Source: an uncultured Spirochaetota bacterium (GTDB lineage: Bacteria; Spirochaetota; UBA4802; UBA5550). Taken from it: a DNA stretch of 61,979 bases. Of the stretch, positions 1 through 8,432 are shown one piece after another (within the stretch, counting starts at the first letter, position 1; every line of letters begins with the position of its first letter). The position numbers and the translations under genes were made by a program. The stretch spans positions 1-61,979 of the forward strand of contig CALMRZ010000001.1 of assembly GCA_937872225.1 (NCBI GenBank), in the 5' to 3' direction. The notes beneath the pieces were generated by a model that saw nothing but the letters and a program-made list of their open reading frames with translations, had not been told where the DNA came from and ran no database searches.

Positions 1-72
1 GTTTACCCGCTTAATTCAACCCATTAAAATTCCCGTTTGGGTGAAGCGAAACAAACTTTGTATGATTTTTAA

Positions 73-1368
73 ATGCATATGGATATGACAGATACCCTTA
101 GCCCCCTGGCAGATCGGTGTCGCCCCCGAACTATCGAGGAGTTCATCGGCCAGGAACACCTTCTTTCGGAACATAAAATACTTAAAACTATCATAGATAA
201 AGGGACGGCCTTTTCCCTCATTCTTTGGGGAGAACCCGGTTCCGGAAAGACTACTCTGGCTCGCCTTATTGCCTCGTATTGCAAGCTGGATTCTCATTTT
301 TTAAGCGCCATATCAGCCGGTGTTGCTGATGTTCGAAAGGTTATAGAGAAGGGGAAAGAGAATAGGCAGAAAGGAGCCCAGACGCTGCTTTTTCTTGATG
401 AAATTCATCGTTTCAATAAGGCCCAGCAGGATTCCGTTCTTGGTTCAGTAGAGTCAGGTGATATCATTCTCATTGGTGCCACTACGGAAAATCCTTCATT
501 CAATGTTATATCACCGCTCCTGTCCCGTACCCGGGTCCTTAAACTTTCGAAGCTTTCAGAGAAAAACCTTCTGGCGATACTAAATCAGGCATTACGCAGC
601 GATGATATTCTTAAAGAAGGAAATGCTCGTTTTAGCGATGAAAAGGTTAAGGATAGGCTCGTTGCCATATCCAATGGCGATGCTAGGCGCATGCTGAATA
701 TCCTGGAAACGGCTTTTACTCTGACCCCTGATGGTCTTATTACGACTGATCACCTTGAGGAGGCCGTCCGCAACAGCATGCTCTACTACGACCGCGCCGG
801 AGACAGGCACTATGATACCATTTCCGCCTTCATAAAGTCCCTGCGAGGCTCTGATCCGGATGCAGCGGTATATTACCTTGCGCGCATGATCCTGGCGGGA
901 GAAGACCCGGTATTCATTGCCCGCAGAATGGTCATATTCGCATCAGAGGACATAGGAAATGCTGCGCCGAACGCCATTTCACTTGCAGTGGCAGCCATGA
1001 CCGCGACCCAGAATATCGGCCTGCCTGAAGCACGGATAATCCTCTCCCAGTGCGCCACATTCCTGGCTTCAGCACCAAAAAGCAATGCTTCGTACCTTGC
1101 CATTGACGGTGCCATGGCGGCGGCCAAGGGTTCTAACTATGAAATTCCCCTCCATATCCGTAATGCCCCCACGGAACTCATGAAAAGCCTCGGATACCAT
1201 AATGGCTATAAGTACCCCCATGATTTTAACCGTCATTTTGTAAAGGAAGTATATCTTCCAGCTGAATTAAGGGAACAGGTGTTCTATAATCCATCCGAGG
1301 AGGGGGGAGAAAAGGCAATTCGGGAGCGTTTAAAGTCCCTCTGGCCGGAACGGTATAAAAAAAATTGA
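73..1368 (+). CDS. rarA: Replication-associated recombination protein A (RarA/MgsA), AAA+ ATPase
   Basis: A 431-residue AAA+ ATPase of the RarA/MgsA/WRNIP1 family, which acts at stalled replication forks. Walker A GEPGSGKTT lies near residues 53-61, Walker B LLFLDEIHRFNK near 104-115 and the sensor-1 region GATTENPS near 135-142. The C-terminal half has the family blocks RAGDRHYD, ASEDIGNA, APKSN and HIRNAPT. Length matches the family. Three in-frame ATGs (73, 79, 85) compete and none has a strong ribosome site; I keep the first. The gene looks richer in A+T than smc or uvrA. It also contains one copy of the dispersed tag at 714-728, read as FTLTP without breaking the frame. No clear co-transcribed partner: three tag copies lie between and into the next gene. 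Confidence 0.95.
   Translation: MHMDMTDTLSPLADRCRPRTIEEFIGQEHLLSEHKILKTIIDKGTAFSLILWGEPGSGKTTLARLIASYCKLDSHFLSAISAGVADVRKVIEKGKENRQKGAQTLLFLDEIHRFNKAQQDSVLGSVESGDIILIGATTENPSFNVISPLLSRTRVLKLSKLSEKNLLAILNQALRSDDILKEGNARFSDEKVKDRLVAISNGDARRMLNILETAFTLTPDGLITTDHLEEAVRNSMLYYDRAGDRHYDTISAFIKSLRGSDPDAAVYYLARMILAGEDPVFIARRMVIFASEDIGNAAPNAISLAVAAMTATQNIGLPEARIILSQCATFLASAPKSNASYLAIDGAMAAAKGSNYEIPLHIRNAPTELMKSLGYHNGYKYPHDFNRHFVKEVYLPAELREQVFYNPSEEGGEKAIRERLKSLWPERYKKN
714..728 (+). repeat. Dispersed tag TTTTACTCTGACCCC inside rarA
   Basis: Exact 15-base copy of the tag found elsewhere between genes. It lies inside the rarA reading frame in a region that is variable in the family. The identity to the intergenic copies is seen directly; whether it was inserted or arose by chance is not known. 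Confidence 0.6.
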
Positions 1369-1491
1369 TTTTACTCTGACCCCCTGACAGACTGGGAAAA
1401 CAATATAGGCTGATTACATCAATTTACTCTGACCCCTGGATCTAACCAAATGGGATGAAACCATCATGGATACTAAATTTACTCTGACCCC
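1369..1491 (+). repeat. Cluster of three dispersed tags between rarA and the transglutaminase-like gene
   Basis: Three direct copies of (T)TTTACTCTGACCCC at 1369-1383, 1423-1436 and 1478-1491, spaced 54 and 55 bases apart. The first starts just after the rarA stop. The third is inside the first codons of the next gene and supplies its residues FTLTP. The near-constant 54-55 base period suggests a small tandem array. Confidence 0.75.
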
Positions 1492-2155
1492 CACATATTT
1501 CATAGACAGCGATAATCCGGCCATTATCGACCGGGCCCTCGCCATCGCCGCATCCGGCGACACCGCCCTTGACAAGGCCGTAAAGATTTTCTACTGGGTC
1601 AGGGACTGTATCCCGTATAATCCTTACCGGACTACCTATGACCGGGACCATTACCGGGCAAGTTTCATCCTGAGCCAGGGGGACGGATTCTGCGTGCAGA
1701 AGGCGGTCCTCACAGCCGCTCTGTCCCGGGCCGCCGGCGTACCCTGCAGGCTCCGCTTCGCCACGGTGCGCAACCACCTGGTGACGAAACGCCTCAGGGA
1801 AGCGATGCGGACCGATATCTTCGTGTTTCACGGCCTGGTGGAATTTTTCCTGGAGGGCAGATGGATAAAGGCCACGCCGGCCTTTAACCTGTCCCTCTGC
1901 GAGAAGTTCGGCATCCTGCCCCTTGATTTCAACGGCCGGGAGGATTCGATACTCCATCCCTTTGACCGGGAGGGCCGCAGGCACATGGAGTATCTCCATG
2001 ATTTCGGCCCCTTTGATGATTTACCTTTCGGGCAGATGGCCGGTGAATTCAGGCGCCACTACCCCCACCTTGAGGAACTGCTGAAGATGGCAAAGCGGAC
2101 CCGGGCGCCGGCGGCGGATTTCGAGAAGGAAGCAGAACAGGAGAACAGTACATGA
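1466..2155 (+). CDS. Transglutaminase-like (cysteine protease fold) protein
   Basis: A 229-residue cytoplasmic protein with a transglutaminase-like core. The pattern GDGFCVQKA, with the candidate catalytic Cys near residue 76, is followed by RAAGVPCRLRFA, a His near 122 (VFHGLVEFF) and WIKATPAFN near 133-141, where the third catalytic residue of classical members (Asp) is replaced by the TPAFN variant seen in bacterial homologues. Substrate unknown. There is no signal peptide. The first residues (KFTLTP) are encoded by a copy of the dispersed tag, so the start may be displaced, although no better downstream ATG lies before the domain. The stop overlaps the next gene's start (ATGA, 2152-2155), implying translational coupling. 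Confidence 0.8.
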   Translation: MDTKFTLTPTYFIDSDNPAIIDRALAIAASGDTALDKAVKIFYWVRDCIPYNPYRTTYDRDHYRASFILSQGDGFCVQKAVLTAALSRAAGVPCRLRFATVRNHLVTKRLREAMRTDIFVFHGLVEFFLEGRWIKATPAFNLSLCEKFGILPLDFNGREDSILHPFDREGRRHMEYLHDFGPFDDLPFGQMAGEFRRHYPHLEELLKMAKRTRAPAADFEKEAEQENST

Positions 2156-2709
2156 GCGGCGGTCCGAACATAACGGAAATCCTGGAATACATTCTGCGCC
2201 ACGCCACGCGGCATGAGCTTGAGCTGGTAGGGGAGGCCCTGCGGAAGCGCATGGAGCGTGAGTCGACCCTGGGCCTCGGGCAGATCGATGTCAACCAGAT
2301 GGCCCGTACCATCGCGGAAGACATCGAAAAGCAGATGGGGATCGGCGGCGACCAGGTGCACGAGATGTCGCGCCGTCTCGTCGCTGACATGATACGCCGG
2401 GAAAAGCCGGAGATACCGGAGCGGGAACTTCAGGCGCTCCTGAACCAGTGGGTGCCAGGAAGGAACAGCAGAAAAGCGGGAGAGATGCCGCGGGAAATGC
2501 TCCTCGCCATGATAACCCAGTTTGTTTCATACGGCATGGGCGAAATGAGCGAGGAGGATAAAAAGCAGTTTCCCAAGGGATGGCACAAGAAATACTGGGA
2601 GGCCTTCCCGCCCCAAATCCAGGTCCTCATCCGCGATTACATCATGGGCAAGATCGGGAAGAACCAGTTCTGGAAGGGGATCGGGGAATCTCCTGCCATG
2701 CGAAAATAA
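2152..2709 (+). CDS. Conserved hypothetical protein, coupled to the transglutaminase-like gene
   Basis: A 185-residue, mostly helical, charged protein that I do not recognise. The N-terminal part (ITEILEYILRHATRHELELVGEALRKR) looks like a small helical bundle. The middle is rich in EKPEIPERELQALLNQWVP-type segments and the C-terminus ends in a basic stretch. There is no signal peptide, membrane segment or cysteine cluster. The ATGA overlap with the transglutaminase-like gene suggests that the two products are made together and may act together. The gene stays open over its full length and has high third-position GC like its neighbours, which supports it being real. Confidence 0.75.
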   Translation: MSGGPNITEILEYILRHATRHELELVGEALRKRMERESTLGLGQIDVNQMARTIAEDIEKQMGIGGDQVHEMSRRLVADMIRREKPEIPERELQALLNQWVPGRNSRKAGEMPREMLLAMITQFVSYGMGEMSEEDKKQFPKGWHKKYWEAFPPQIQVLIRDYIMGKIGKNQFWKGIGESPAMRK

Positions 2710-2802
2710 TACTTGCCTTGAGATAATGGTGCGTCACATCGTGTAATAAATACGTTCTCCCCGCCTTCATGTAAGACATGCAGGAAGATTGTTTCTCACG
2801 TG

Positions 2803-2815
2803 CCCCCTTCGGGGG
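2803..2815. repeat. Short GC hairpin upstream of pyrE
   Basis: CCCCCTTCGGGGG forms a tight tetraloop hairpin, followed by a second G-run (ACAGGGGGGC) that could compete for the same C-run. It sits about 57 bases before the pyrE start. It could be an attenuator or a relative of the GC hairpins at 41277 and 48352; no U-tract follows. Confidence 0.4.
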
Positions 2816-2871
2816 ACAGGGGGGCAAAGATATCCAACGGGCCGGGGGGTAATAAAATTCGAGGTCATTCC

Positions 2872-3450
2872 ATGAGTTCCAATCGCGACAAATTATTCGA
2901 CATCCTTTACGCAAAATCCTTCATCTACCGGGAAGACCCGCCCTTCACCCTGGTCTCCGGCAGGCAGAGCTTCTATTATTTTGACTGCAAGGCCACGACC
3001 CTTGACGCCGAGGGCGTGTCCCTCATAGGCGAAGTCATGTTCGAGGCAATCGAGCCTTTCCTCGTCCCCCTGGCCATTGACGGCATCGGCGGGCTGACCC
3101 TCGGCGCCGATCCCATATCCATTTCAACGGCCATAGCGGCAGGAAAGAAAGGGCGCAGGATATCGCCCCTCATCGTGCGGAAGGAGCCGAAAAAGCACGG
3201 CACGCAGAAATGGATCGAGGGCGACGCAGGCCGGGTCAGGAACGTGGTGGTCATCGACGATGTCATCACCACGGGCGGGTCCACCGTTACGGCCATCGAA
3301 CGCCTGCGCGAATCGGGGCTCACGGTGGTGAAGGCCGCGGTCATCATTGACCGCGAGGAAGGCGGCCGCGAAGGCATCGAAAAAACCGGCGTCGAGGTGA
3401 TCTCCCTCTTTAAACGGTCTGATTTTGACGCCCGGAGGCTCGGGAAGTAA
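2872..3450 (+). CDS. pyrE: Orotate phosphoribosyltransferase
   Basis: A 192-residue enzyme converting orotate and PRPP to OMP in pyrimidine synthesis. The PRPP-binding motif VVVIDDVITTGGST is clear near residues 122-135. The regions DGIGGLTLGADPIS and LIVRKEPKKHGT fit the flexible loop with the catalytic lysine of PyrE. I chose ATG 2872 (MSSNRDKLF), preceded by GAGGT, over an upstream in-frame ATG at 2800 that would add 24 low-complexity residues unlike the family. It converges with the lipoprotein gene on the other strand: the stop codons abut at 3450/3451. Confidence 0.92.
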   Translation: MSSNRDKLFDILYAKSFIYREDPPFTLVSGRQSFYYFDCKATTLDAEGVSLIGEVMFEAIEPFLVPLAIDGIGGLTLGADPISISTAIAAGKKGRRISPLIVRKEPKKHGTQKWIEGDAGRVRNVVVIDDVITTGGSTVTAIERLRESGLTVVKAAVIIDREEGGREGIEKTGVEVISLFKRSDFDARRLGK

Positions 3451-4026
3451 TCAGTCGATGGTATCCATGAAGGTGACGGAACAGTCGGCGTTTATCCTGA
3501 CGGTGTAATCGACCGGTTCCGTCGAGAAGGTCGTAAACCTTATCCGGTACACTGAGTTGCCGTCCAGTTCCCTGAAGGGCACGGTCTTCTTCGAGACCAG
3601 GGTTATCTCCTTTTCCCGGTTCCAGTCAGGGTCGAAGTTCCTTCCGAGTTCCGCGTAATGGATCCTGTTTTTCGCCAGCTTGAAGTGGGACATGTCGACG
3701 GCTTTCTCCACGACAAAATAGGTTTTCCTGACTTTTTTCGTGCCCATGATGTCGGCAGTGTGTTCCGCCGTGATGGAGATGGAAAGGGCGTCGACGCTTG
3801 TGTCCAGCTTGAAATATATCATTGAAGCGGCATGCCGGTCGATCGGTTCCGCAGATTTTACCGCTTCGATGCTCGAAAAGGTTTTCACGCTGCTCTGCTT
3901 GTATTTCCTGTCCTTATTAATAATACCCGCGGTGGCGCACCCTGACGAAAACAGGGCAGGGAGCCCTGCGAGGGCAATGATAATAAGGATGTTGAATATC
4001 CTGTAAGCCGGATGGCGGGTATCCAT
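3451..4026 (-). CDS. Putative lipoprotein of unknown function
   Basis: 191 residues. The N-terminus has a basic start, a hydrophobic stretch (IFNILIIIALAGLPALF) and a Cys at SSGC, a relaxed lipobox acceptable in spirochaetes, so a lipoprotein is likely. The rest is predicted beta-rich with alternating hydrophobic and polar residues (YFKLDTSVDALSISITAEH). I recognise no family. It is a single gene running against pyrE and divergent from smc across a 260-base gap. Confidence 0.7.
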   Translation of the reverse strand: MDTRHPAYRIFNILIIIALAGLPALFSSGCATAGIINKDRKYKQSSVKTFSSIEAVKSAEPIDRHAASMIYFKLDTSVDALSISITAEHTADIMGTKKVRKTYFVVEKAVDMSHFKLAKNRIHYAELGRNFDPDWNREKEITLVSKKTVPFRELDGNSVYRIRFTTFSTEPVDYTVRINADCSVTFMDTID

Positions 4027-4149
4027 GCTTTTGGATGGCGGTTGTTTTGACGATGAGTCAAGGACAATTTTCCGTATTGGATATGATTTTTTTTTGGTTT
4101 ATTTTAAAATATTCTTGCATTATGTCGTCATAATTACCACTTTCTGCTA

Positions 4150-4192
4150 GGGCCGGGCTTAAGCGCGGCCCTTATGCGGGCTGTACCCGCAT
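4150..4192. other. Two tandem hairpins in the smc upstream region
   Basis: GGGCCG (4150-4155) pairs with CGGCCC (4166-4171), with GCTTAAGC nested inside. It is followed directly by ATGCGGG (4174-4180) pairing with CCCGCAT (4186-4192). They lie about 95 bases before the smc start in an otherwise AT-rich gap. They could shape the smc leader RNA; there is no U-tract, so a terminator is unlikely. Confidence 0.45.
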
Positions 4193-4286
4193 CACGGTGG
4201 GAAATGCTTGACCTCGTTTATAAGCAGTTACAATTCCTCAATAGTGAAATGATGCAGAATTACTGACACGGAAACTGGAAAGATCT

Positions 4287-7034
4287 ATGTTTCTTAAATC
4301 GATGGATTTATACGGCTTCAAGTCCTTTGCCGACAAGACCCAGGTCACCTTCGAGCCGGGGATCACCGTCATCATCGGCCCCAACGGGTGCGGCAAGTCC
4401 AATGTCGTTGACGCCATAAAATGGGTCCTGGGCGAGAAGCAGGCGAAGAACATCCGCGGCGAAAAGATGGAGGACATCATCTTCGCCGGCACCGAGCACC
4501 GGAAGCAGCTCTCTCTTTCGGAGGTCTTCGTAACCATCGACAACTCCAACCGTGTCCTTGATTTCGATTCGGATTCGGTCACCGTGGGCCGCCGCATATT
4601 CCGCGACGGCGAATCGGAGTACCTCATCAACAAGTCTCCGGTCCGCCTCAAGGACGTTGAAAAGCTCTTCATGGACACCGGCATCGGCAAGGCTTCCTAC
4701 TCGGTGATGGAGCAGGGGAAGATGGACCTCATCCTTTCGACGCGGCCCGAAGACCGGCGCTATATTTTCGAGGAAGCGGCGGGGATATCCAAGTACAAGT
4801 TCCAGAAGAAGGAGTCCCTCAGGAAGCTCACCGAAACGAGCGATAACCTGGAGCGGATCAACGATATCATAAAGGAAATCGAACGCGAGAAGGACTTCAA
4901 GTCGAAGCAGGCCGAGACCACCAAGGTGTACCTCTCGCTGAAGACGGAGCTTTCCGAGCTTGACATAAAGACCAACGTTCTCCGCTTCCGGGAGCTTTCG
5001 AAAAAGCAGGCGAAGATACAGGAGGATATCGAGCGGCACAACATGGAGCGCGAGGCGATATCCTCCCGGGTCTCCACCACCTCCGCCGACAATGAAAAGG
5101 ACGAGAAGCGCAAGAACGACATACAGCACCAGCTCTTCGAGTTGGAGAAGCGGCTCCATGCCTACCGGATACGCGTCGAGGACATCGACGTAAAGACGGA
5201 AAAGAACCGGGGCCTCATAGAAGAGGAACAGAACCTCAAGAAGGGGATCGAAAACAAGATCGTCGAGCGCACGAAAAACCTGGACCGCCTCCTGGAGGAA
5301 AAGCAGAAGAGCGAGCAGTCCGGCGTCGAGATCGGCAGGAAGATCGAGGACGACAGGGAGAAGCTTTCGGCCTTCTTCACGACGCGCAAGCGGAAGATCG
5401 ATTCCATCCACGCCTCCCGGGACTCCATTGAAGAGAAGAAGGCGGCCATAAAGGACGCCGAAAAGGGCCACAAGGAGCTCCAGGCCCTGCTCGAGGAGGT
5501 TATCCGCAAGCTGGTGGACGCCATTGAAAAACGCAAGGCCGAACTGGAGGGTTCCGAGCACGAGCGGACCCAGGTGCGGGGCGTCATCCATGAACGGTTG
5601 CGCGCCATTGAGGAATCGCTCCGCAGGGCGGCGGCCGACCTCCGCGGAGGCATGCCGGACAGCGCCCTGGCCCTGCTGGAGACCATCGACATGGATTCCT
5701 TGAAAGATGATATCCTGAAATTTGAAAGCTACGAGGACGGCTTCCGGTCCATCCTCTTCGACAAGACGGGCATCCACGCGGAAAAGGAGAGCCTGGACCG
5801 CAAGATCCGGGAAAAGCTGGACAGCATCGAACGGCTCCGCGGCGAGATTACCGCCCTGGAGGCCCACATCCAGCACGAGCAGGTGGAGCTGGAGGACGTC
5901 AACCAGATGATCACCAGGGTGGAGAAGGACCTCTCGCGCAACGAGAACGAGCGCGACTGGATCGAGAAGCACCTCCAGTCCCTGGGAAGCCAGATCGTCG
6001 ACTTTAAAAAGCAGATAGACAACTACCGCGAGGAGATCCTGCGGGCCGACAAGAAGATAAAAGAGCTCTCCGAGGAGATCAAGGAATGGGACCAGCGCCT
6101 GGTCGAGTTCAACGAGCGGAGCGAATCGCTGCTGAAGGAGATAGCCGACCTCACGGCGAAGAGGGAAGAGATCGAGAACAAGATCCACGACCGGAAGAAC
6201 GTGGCGCGCAAGGACGAGGAAGAACTGCAGCGCATCGTCGACAGGATCACCGCCCTGGACAAGTCGCAGGTGGAGCTTATATTCAAGAAGAACAGCATCG
6301 AGGAGCACCTCTGGATCGAATACGAGAAGAAGATCAAGGACGTCGAGGCCCTGAACGTCCTGGAGTCCCAGATGGAAGGCCTGATGTCCCGAAGCCAGGA
6401 CATCAAGAAGCAGATACAGGACCTGGGGCCCATCAACAACCTGGCCATCGAGGAATACCGCAATTTAAAGAAGCGTTTCGAGTACTACATCAAGCAGAAG
6501 AAGGACATCGAAAAGGCGCGGGAGGACATCTTCACCGTCATAGAGGACATCAACCGGACCTCGATCGAGATGTTTATGGAGACCTTCAAGAGCATCCAGA
6601 AAAATTTTTCCGATATATTCCGCCAGCTTTTCGAGGGGGGCGAGGCCGCCATCGAGCTGAACGAGCCGGACAATCCCCTGGAAAGCGGCATCGAGGTCAT
6701 GATCCGGCCGCCGGGGAAAAAGCTGAAAAACATCAACCTGCTCTCCGGCGGGGAGCGGGCGCTGACCGCCATTGCGCTCCTGTTCGCGACCTACATGGTC
6801 AAGCCGTCGCCCTTCTGCTTCCTTGACGAGATCGACGCGCCCCTGGACGAGCAGAACATCGGCCGGTTCGTCAGGATGCTCAAGGAGTTCGCCCGCGGGT
6901 CACAGTTCATAATCGTGACCCATAACAAGAAGACCATGAGTATCGGCGAGACATTGTATGGCGTAACCATGGAAGAACCCGGCGTTTCAAAGCTTGTGTC
7001 TATAAAAATGGACAAGATTGAAGGGAGTAATTGA
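4287..7034 (+). CDS. smc: Chromosome segregation ATPase SMC (short form)
   Basis: 915 residues. The N-terminal head has MDLYGFKSFADKT and Walker A GPNGCGKSN (residues 31-39). Two long coiled coils follow. The C-terminal head has LLSGGERALTAIALL near 819 and Walker B FCFLDEIDAPLDE near 844. The product compacts and segregates chromosomes. It is clearly shorter than the roughly 1180-residue SMC of Bacillus. The middle section (around residues 430-490) lacks the usual globular hinge motifs and holds instead a short predicted helical stretch (MPDSALALLETIDMD). Short SMCs are known in spirochaetes, to my knowledge. Start chosen at ATG 4287 with GGAAAG upstream. scpA and scpB are not adjacent. Confidence 0.93.
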   Translation: MFLKSMDLYGFKSFADKTQVTFEPGITVIIGPNGCGKSNVVDAIKWVLGEKQAKNIRGEKMEDIIFAGTEHRKQLSLSEVFVTIDNSNRVLDFDSDSVTVGRRIFRDGESEYLINKSPVRLKDVEKLFMDTGIGKASYSVMEQGKMDLILSTRPEDRRYIFEEAAGISKYKFQKKESLRKLTETSDNLERINDIIKEIEREKDFKSKQAETTKVYLSLKTELSELDIKTNVLRFRELSKKQAKIQEDIERHNMEREAISSRVSTTSADNEKDEKRKNDIQHQLFELEKRLHAYRIRVEDIDVKTEKNRGLIEEEQNLKKGIENKIVERTKNLDRLLEEKQKSEQSGVEIGRKIEDDREKLSAFFTTRKRKIDSIHASRDSIEEKKAAIKDAEKGHKELQALLEEVIRKLVDAIEKRKAELEGSEHERTQVRGVIHERLRAIEESLRRAAADLRGGMPDSALALLETIDMDSLKDDILKFESYEDGFRSILFDKTGIHAEKESLDRKIREKLDSIERLRGEITALEAHIQHEQVELEDVNQMITRVEKDLSRNENERDWIEKHLQSLGSQIVDFKKQIDNYREEILRADKKIKELSEEIKEWDQRLVEFNERSESLLKEIADLTAKREEIENKIHDRKNVARKDEEELQRIVDRITALDKSQVELIFKKNSIEEHLWIEYEKKIKDVEALNVLESQMEGLMSRSQDIKKQIQDLGPINNLAIEEYRNLKKRFEYYIKQKKDIEKAREDIFTVIEDINRTSIEMFMETFKSIQKNFSDIFRQLFEGGEAAIELNEPDNPLESGIEVMIRPPGKKLKNINLLSGGERALTAIALLFATYMVKPSPFCFLDEIDAPLDEQNIGRFVRMLKEFARGSQFIIVTHNKKTMSIGETLYGVTMEEPGVSKLVSIKMDKIEGSN

Positions 7035-7041
7035 AAAAAAC

Positions 7042-7070
7042 TTGACATTTCATATAGATTAATTTAAATT
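7042..7070 (+). promoter_or_regulatory. Putative sigma-70-type promoter
   Basis: TTGACA (7042-7047), a 17-base spacer and TAAATT (7065-7070), in the gap after smc and about 100 bases before the next start. The perfect -35 and ideal spacing make this one of the better promoter candidates in the window. Confidence 0.55.
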
Positions 7071-7171
7071 TCTAAATGAGCAGTAATGTGTATCTAATGA
7101 CCGCCAGAATTTAGAACTGTATCACTGCCCGGGCATGAGGTGGCCCGTGATGACACAAAGGAAGGTGTGAA

Positions 7172-7738
7172 ATGAAAATATCCATTGATGGAATCCTCGG
7201 TACAGCGCAGAAGATCAACAGCCAGAAGGAACTGGAAGAAAACAATCCGAACAAAAAACGAAGCGACGTCAAAACCGATTCCGTTTCCATTGGAAGCAGG
7301 GTCAACACGCGTCTTGACGCCATGGAAACCGAGTTCAGGGAAGTGCAGTCGTCCCTCACGCGCAACCAGATCATCCGCGACGGCATCGAGCAGCTCAGGA
7401 CCGACCTCCAGAAGGGGGCGCCGGAACAGAGGAACATCCTCGATACCGTGACCTTTGAGGGGAACCGGGTACTCCGCAGCTTCATCGGCGAAACGATCAC
7501 AGAACAGCAGATCTCCGAGAAGATGGAAATAAACAGCAGGTACATCAACGATGATGTCACCAGGCTGAAAAAACTCCAGGTGGAGCTTGACAATATTACC
7601 GCCTCCGACCTTGTGGGCCAGGACAGGCTGAAGAATATCGTTGCCAATGTCGATTCTATCTTCACCCGTTCAGGCGCCGCCAACCTGGAGAACATATCGA
7701 CCCTCAGGCCGGACGCCGTCATGAGGCTCATCAAATAG
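7172..7738 (+). CDS. Conserved hypothetical protein, helical
   Basis: 188 residues, preceded by AAGGTGTGAA with a good ribosome-site spacing. The N-terminus (MKISIDGILGTAQK) is not a signal peptide. The rest is charged and helical, with a probable coiled coil (METEFREVQSSLTRNQIIRDGIEQLRTDL shortened here to its start) and a C-terminal helical part. A short DSVSIGSR segment precedes the helices. No family recognised; a structural or flagellum-related role would be a guess only. It likely starts its own transcript from the promoter at 7042-7070. Confidence 0.75.
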   Translation: MKISIDGILGTAQKINSQKELEENNPNKKRSDVKTDSVSIGSRVNTRLDAMETEFREVQSSLTRNQIIRDGIEQLRTDLQKGAPEQRNILDTVTFEGNRVLRSFIGETITEQQISEKMEINSRYINDDVTRLKKLQVELDNITASDLVGQDRLKNIVANVDSIFTRSGAANLENISTLRPDAVMRLIK

Positions 7739-7787
7739 GGGCCGGTTGTATCCGGTCCACGGCCGCGGATGTCAATGATCGTTACGG

Positions 7788-8432
7788 ATGTTTCAACGCA
7801 AGCGAAATAACCTGACACCTTTCTTCCTGGTTTTCTTCCTGTGCATTCTTTTCCCCTATCCGGCCTACGATAGGGACAGTCACTTCGTCAACGTGGTAAA
7901 TCCTTGCTCTGGCCGTTATGAACAGCACATGAAAGACTGGCGTATGCCCTTCAGCCGTCGCGACATCAGGGAATGGGGAGCGTCCCGGGCAATGACGCTC
8001 CTGGAGGACCGCGAACCCGTCGTGGATGATACGGCCGCCTACGTGGGGCCCTTTGGCTCGTCAATTCAGATCAACGGCTTTTCCCGGGAAACAGGGTACG
8101 TGATCTGGATAGATTTCGTCAGGTTCACGGCGCGGGGGGCGTATCCCGATTCAGTTTTGAAGATATTCGCCGCCGCCCCGGGAATGGAACCGCGCCTGGT
8201 CGATGCGGTAAGGTATTCCGATGTTCATAATTCCTATTACCATGTTGATATTCCCCCTGCCGTTACCTCCCGGGGCAGCGCCGAGATACGCTTTGTGGAG
8301 TTCTCCGGCGCTCCCGGCGCCTGGGGCATCTGGGACATCATCGTGACCGGCGCCGGTGATTTGCCCCGCCGTAGCGAGATCCCCGGCGATGAAGGCGTTA
8401 ACCTTGAGATCAATGACAGGATTGTACAATAA
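7788..8432 (+). CDS. Putative exported protein of unknown function
   Basis: 214 residues with an N-terminal basic start and hydrophobic segment (FFLVFFLCILFPYPAYDRD), consistent with a signal peptide. The mature part looks beta-rich and suggests a single jelly-roll-like domain: YVIWIDFVRFT, SVLKIFAAAP, AEIRFVEFSG, WGIWDIIVTG. I recognise no family by name. It follows the 188-residue protein by 49 bases on the same strand and may be co-transcribed. A 533-base non-coding stretch follows. Confidence 0.7.
   Translation: MFQRKRNNLTPFFLVFFLCILFPYPAYDRDSHFVNVVNPCSGRYEQHMKDWRMPFSRRDIREWGASRAMTLLEDREPVVDDTAAYVGPFGSSIQINGFSRETGYVIWIDFVRFTARGAYPDSVLKIFAAAPGMEPRLVDAVRYSDVHNSYYHVDIPPAVTSRGSAEIRFVEFSGAPGAWGIWDIIVTGAGDLPRRSEIPGDEGVNLEINDRIVQ

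Noticed and set aside
4115-4126. TTGCATTATGTC shared by the smc upstream region and 14083-14094
   Set aside because: A 12-base match is expected many times by chance in 62 kb, and the surrounding sequences differ.
4308-6308. A long open frame opposite smc
   Set aside because: Low-complexity Leu/Val-rich sequence that mirrors the smc coiled coil; no ribosome site or family.
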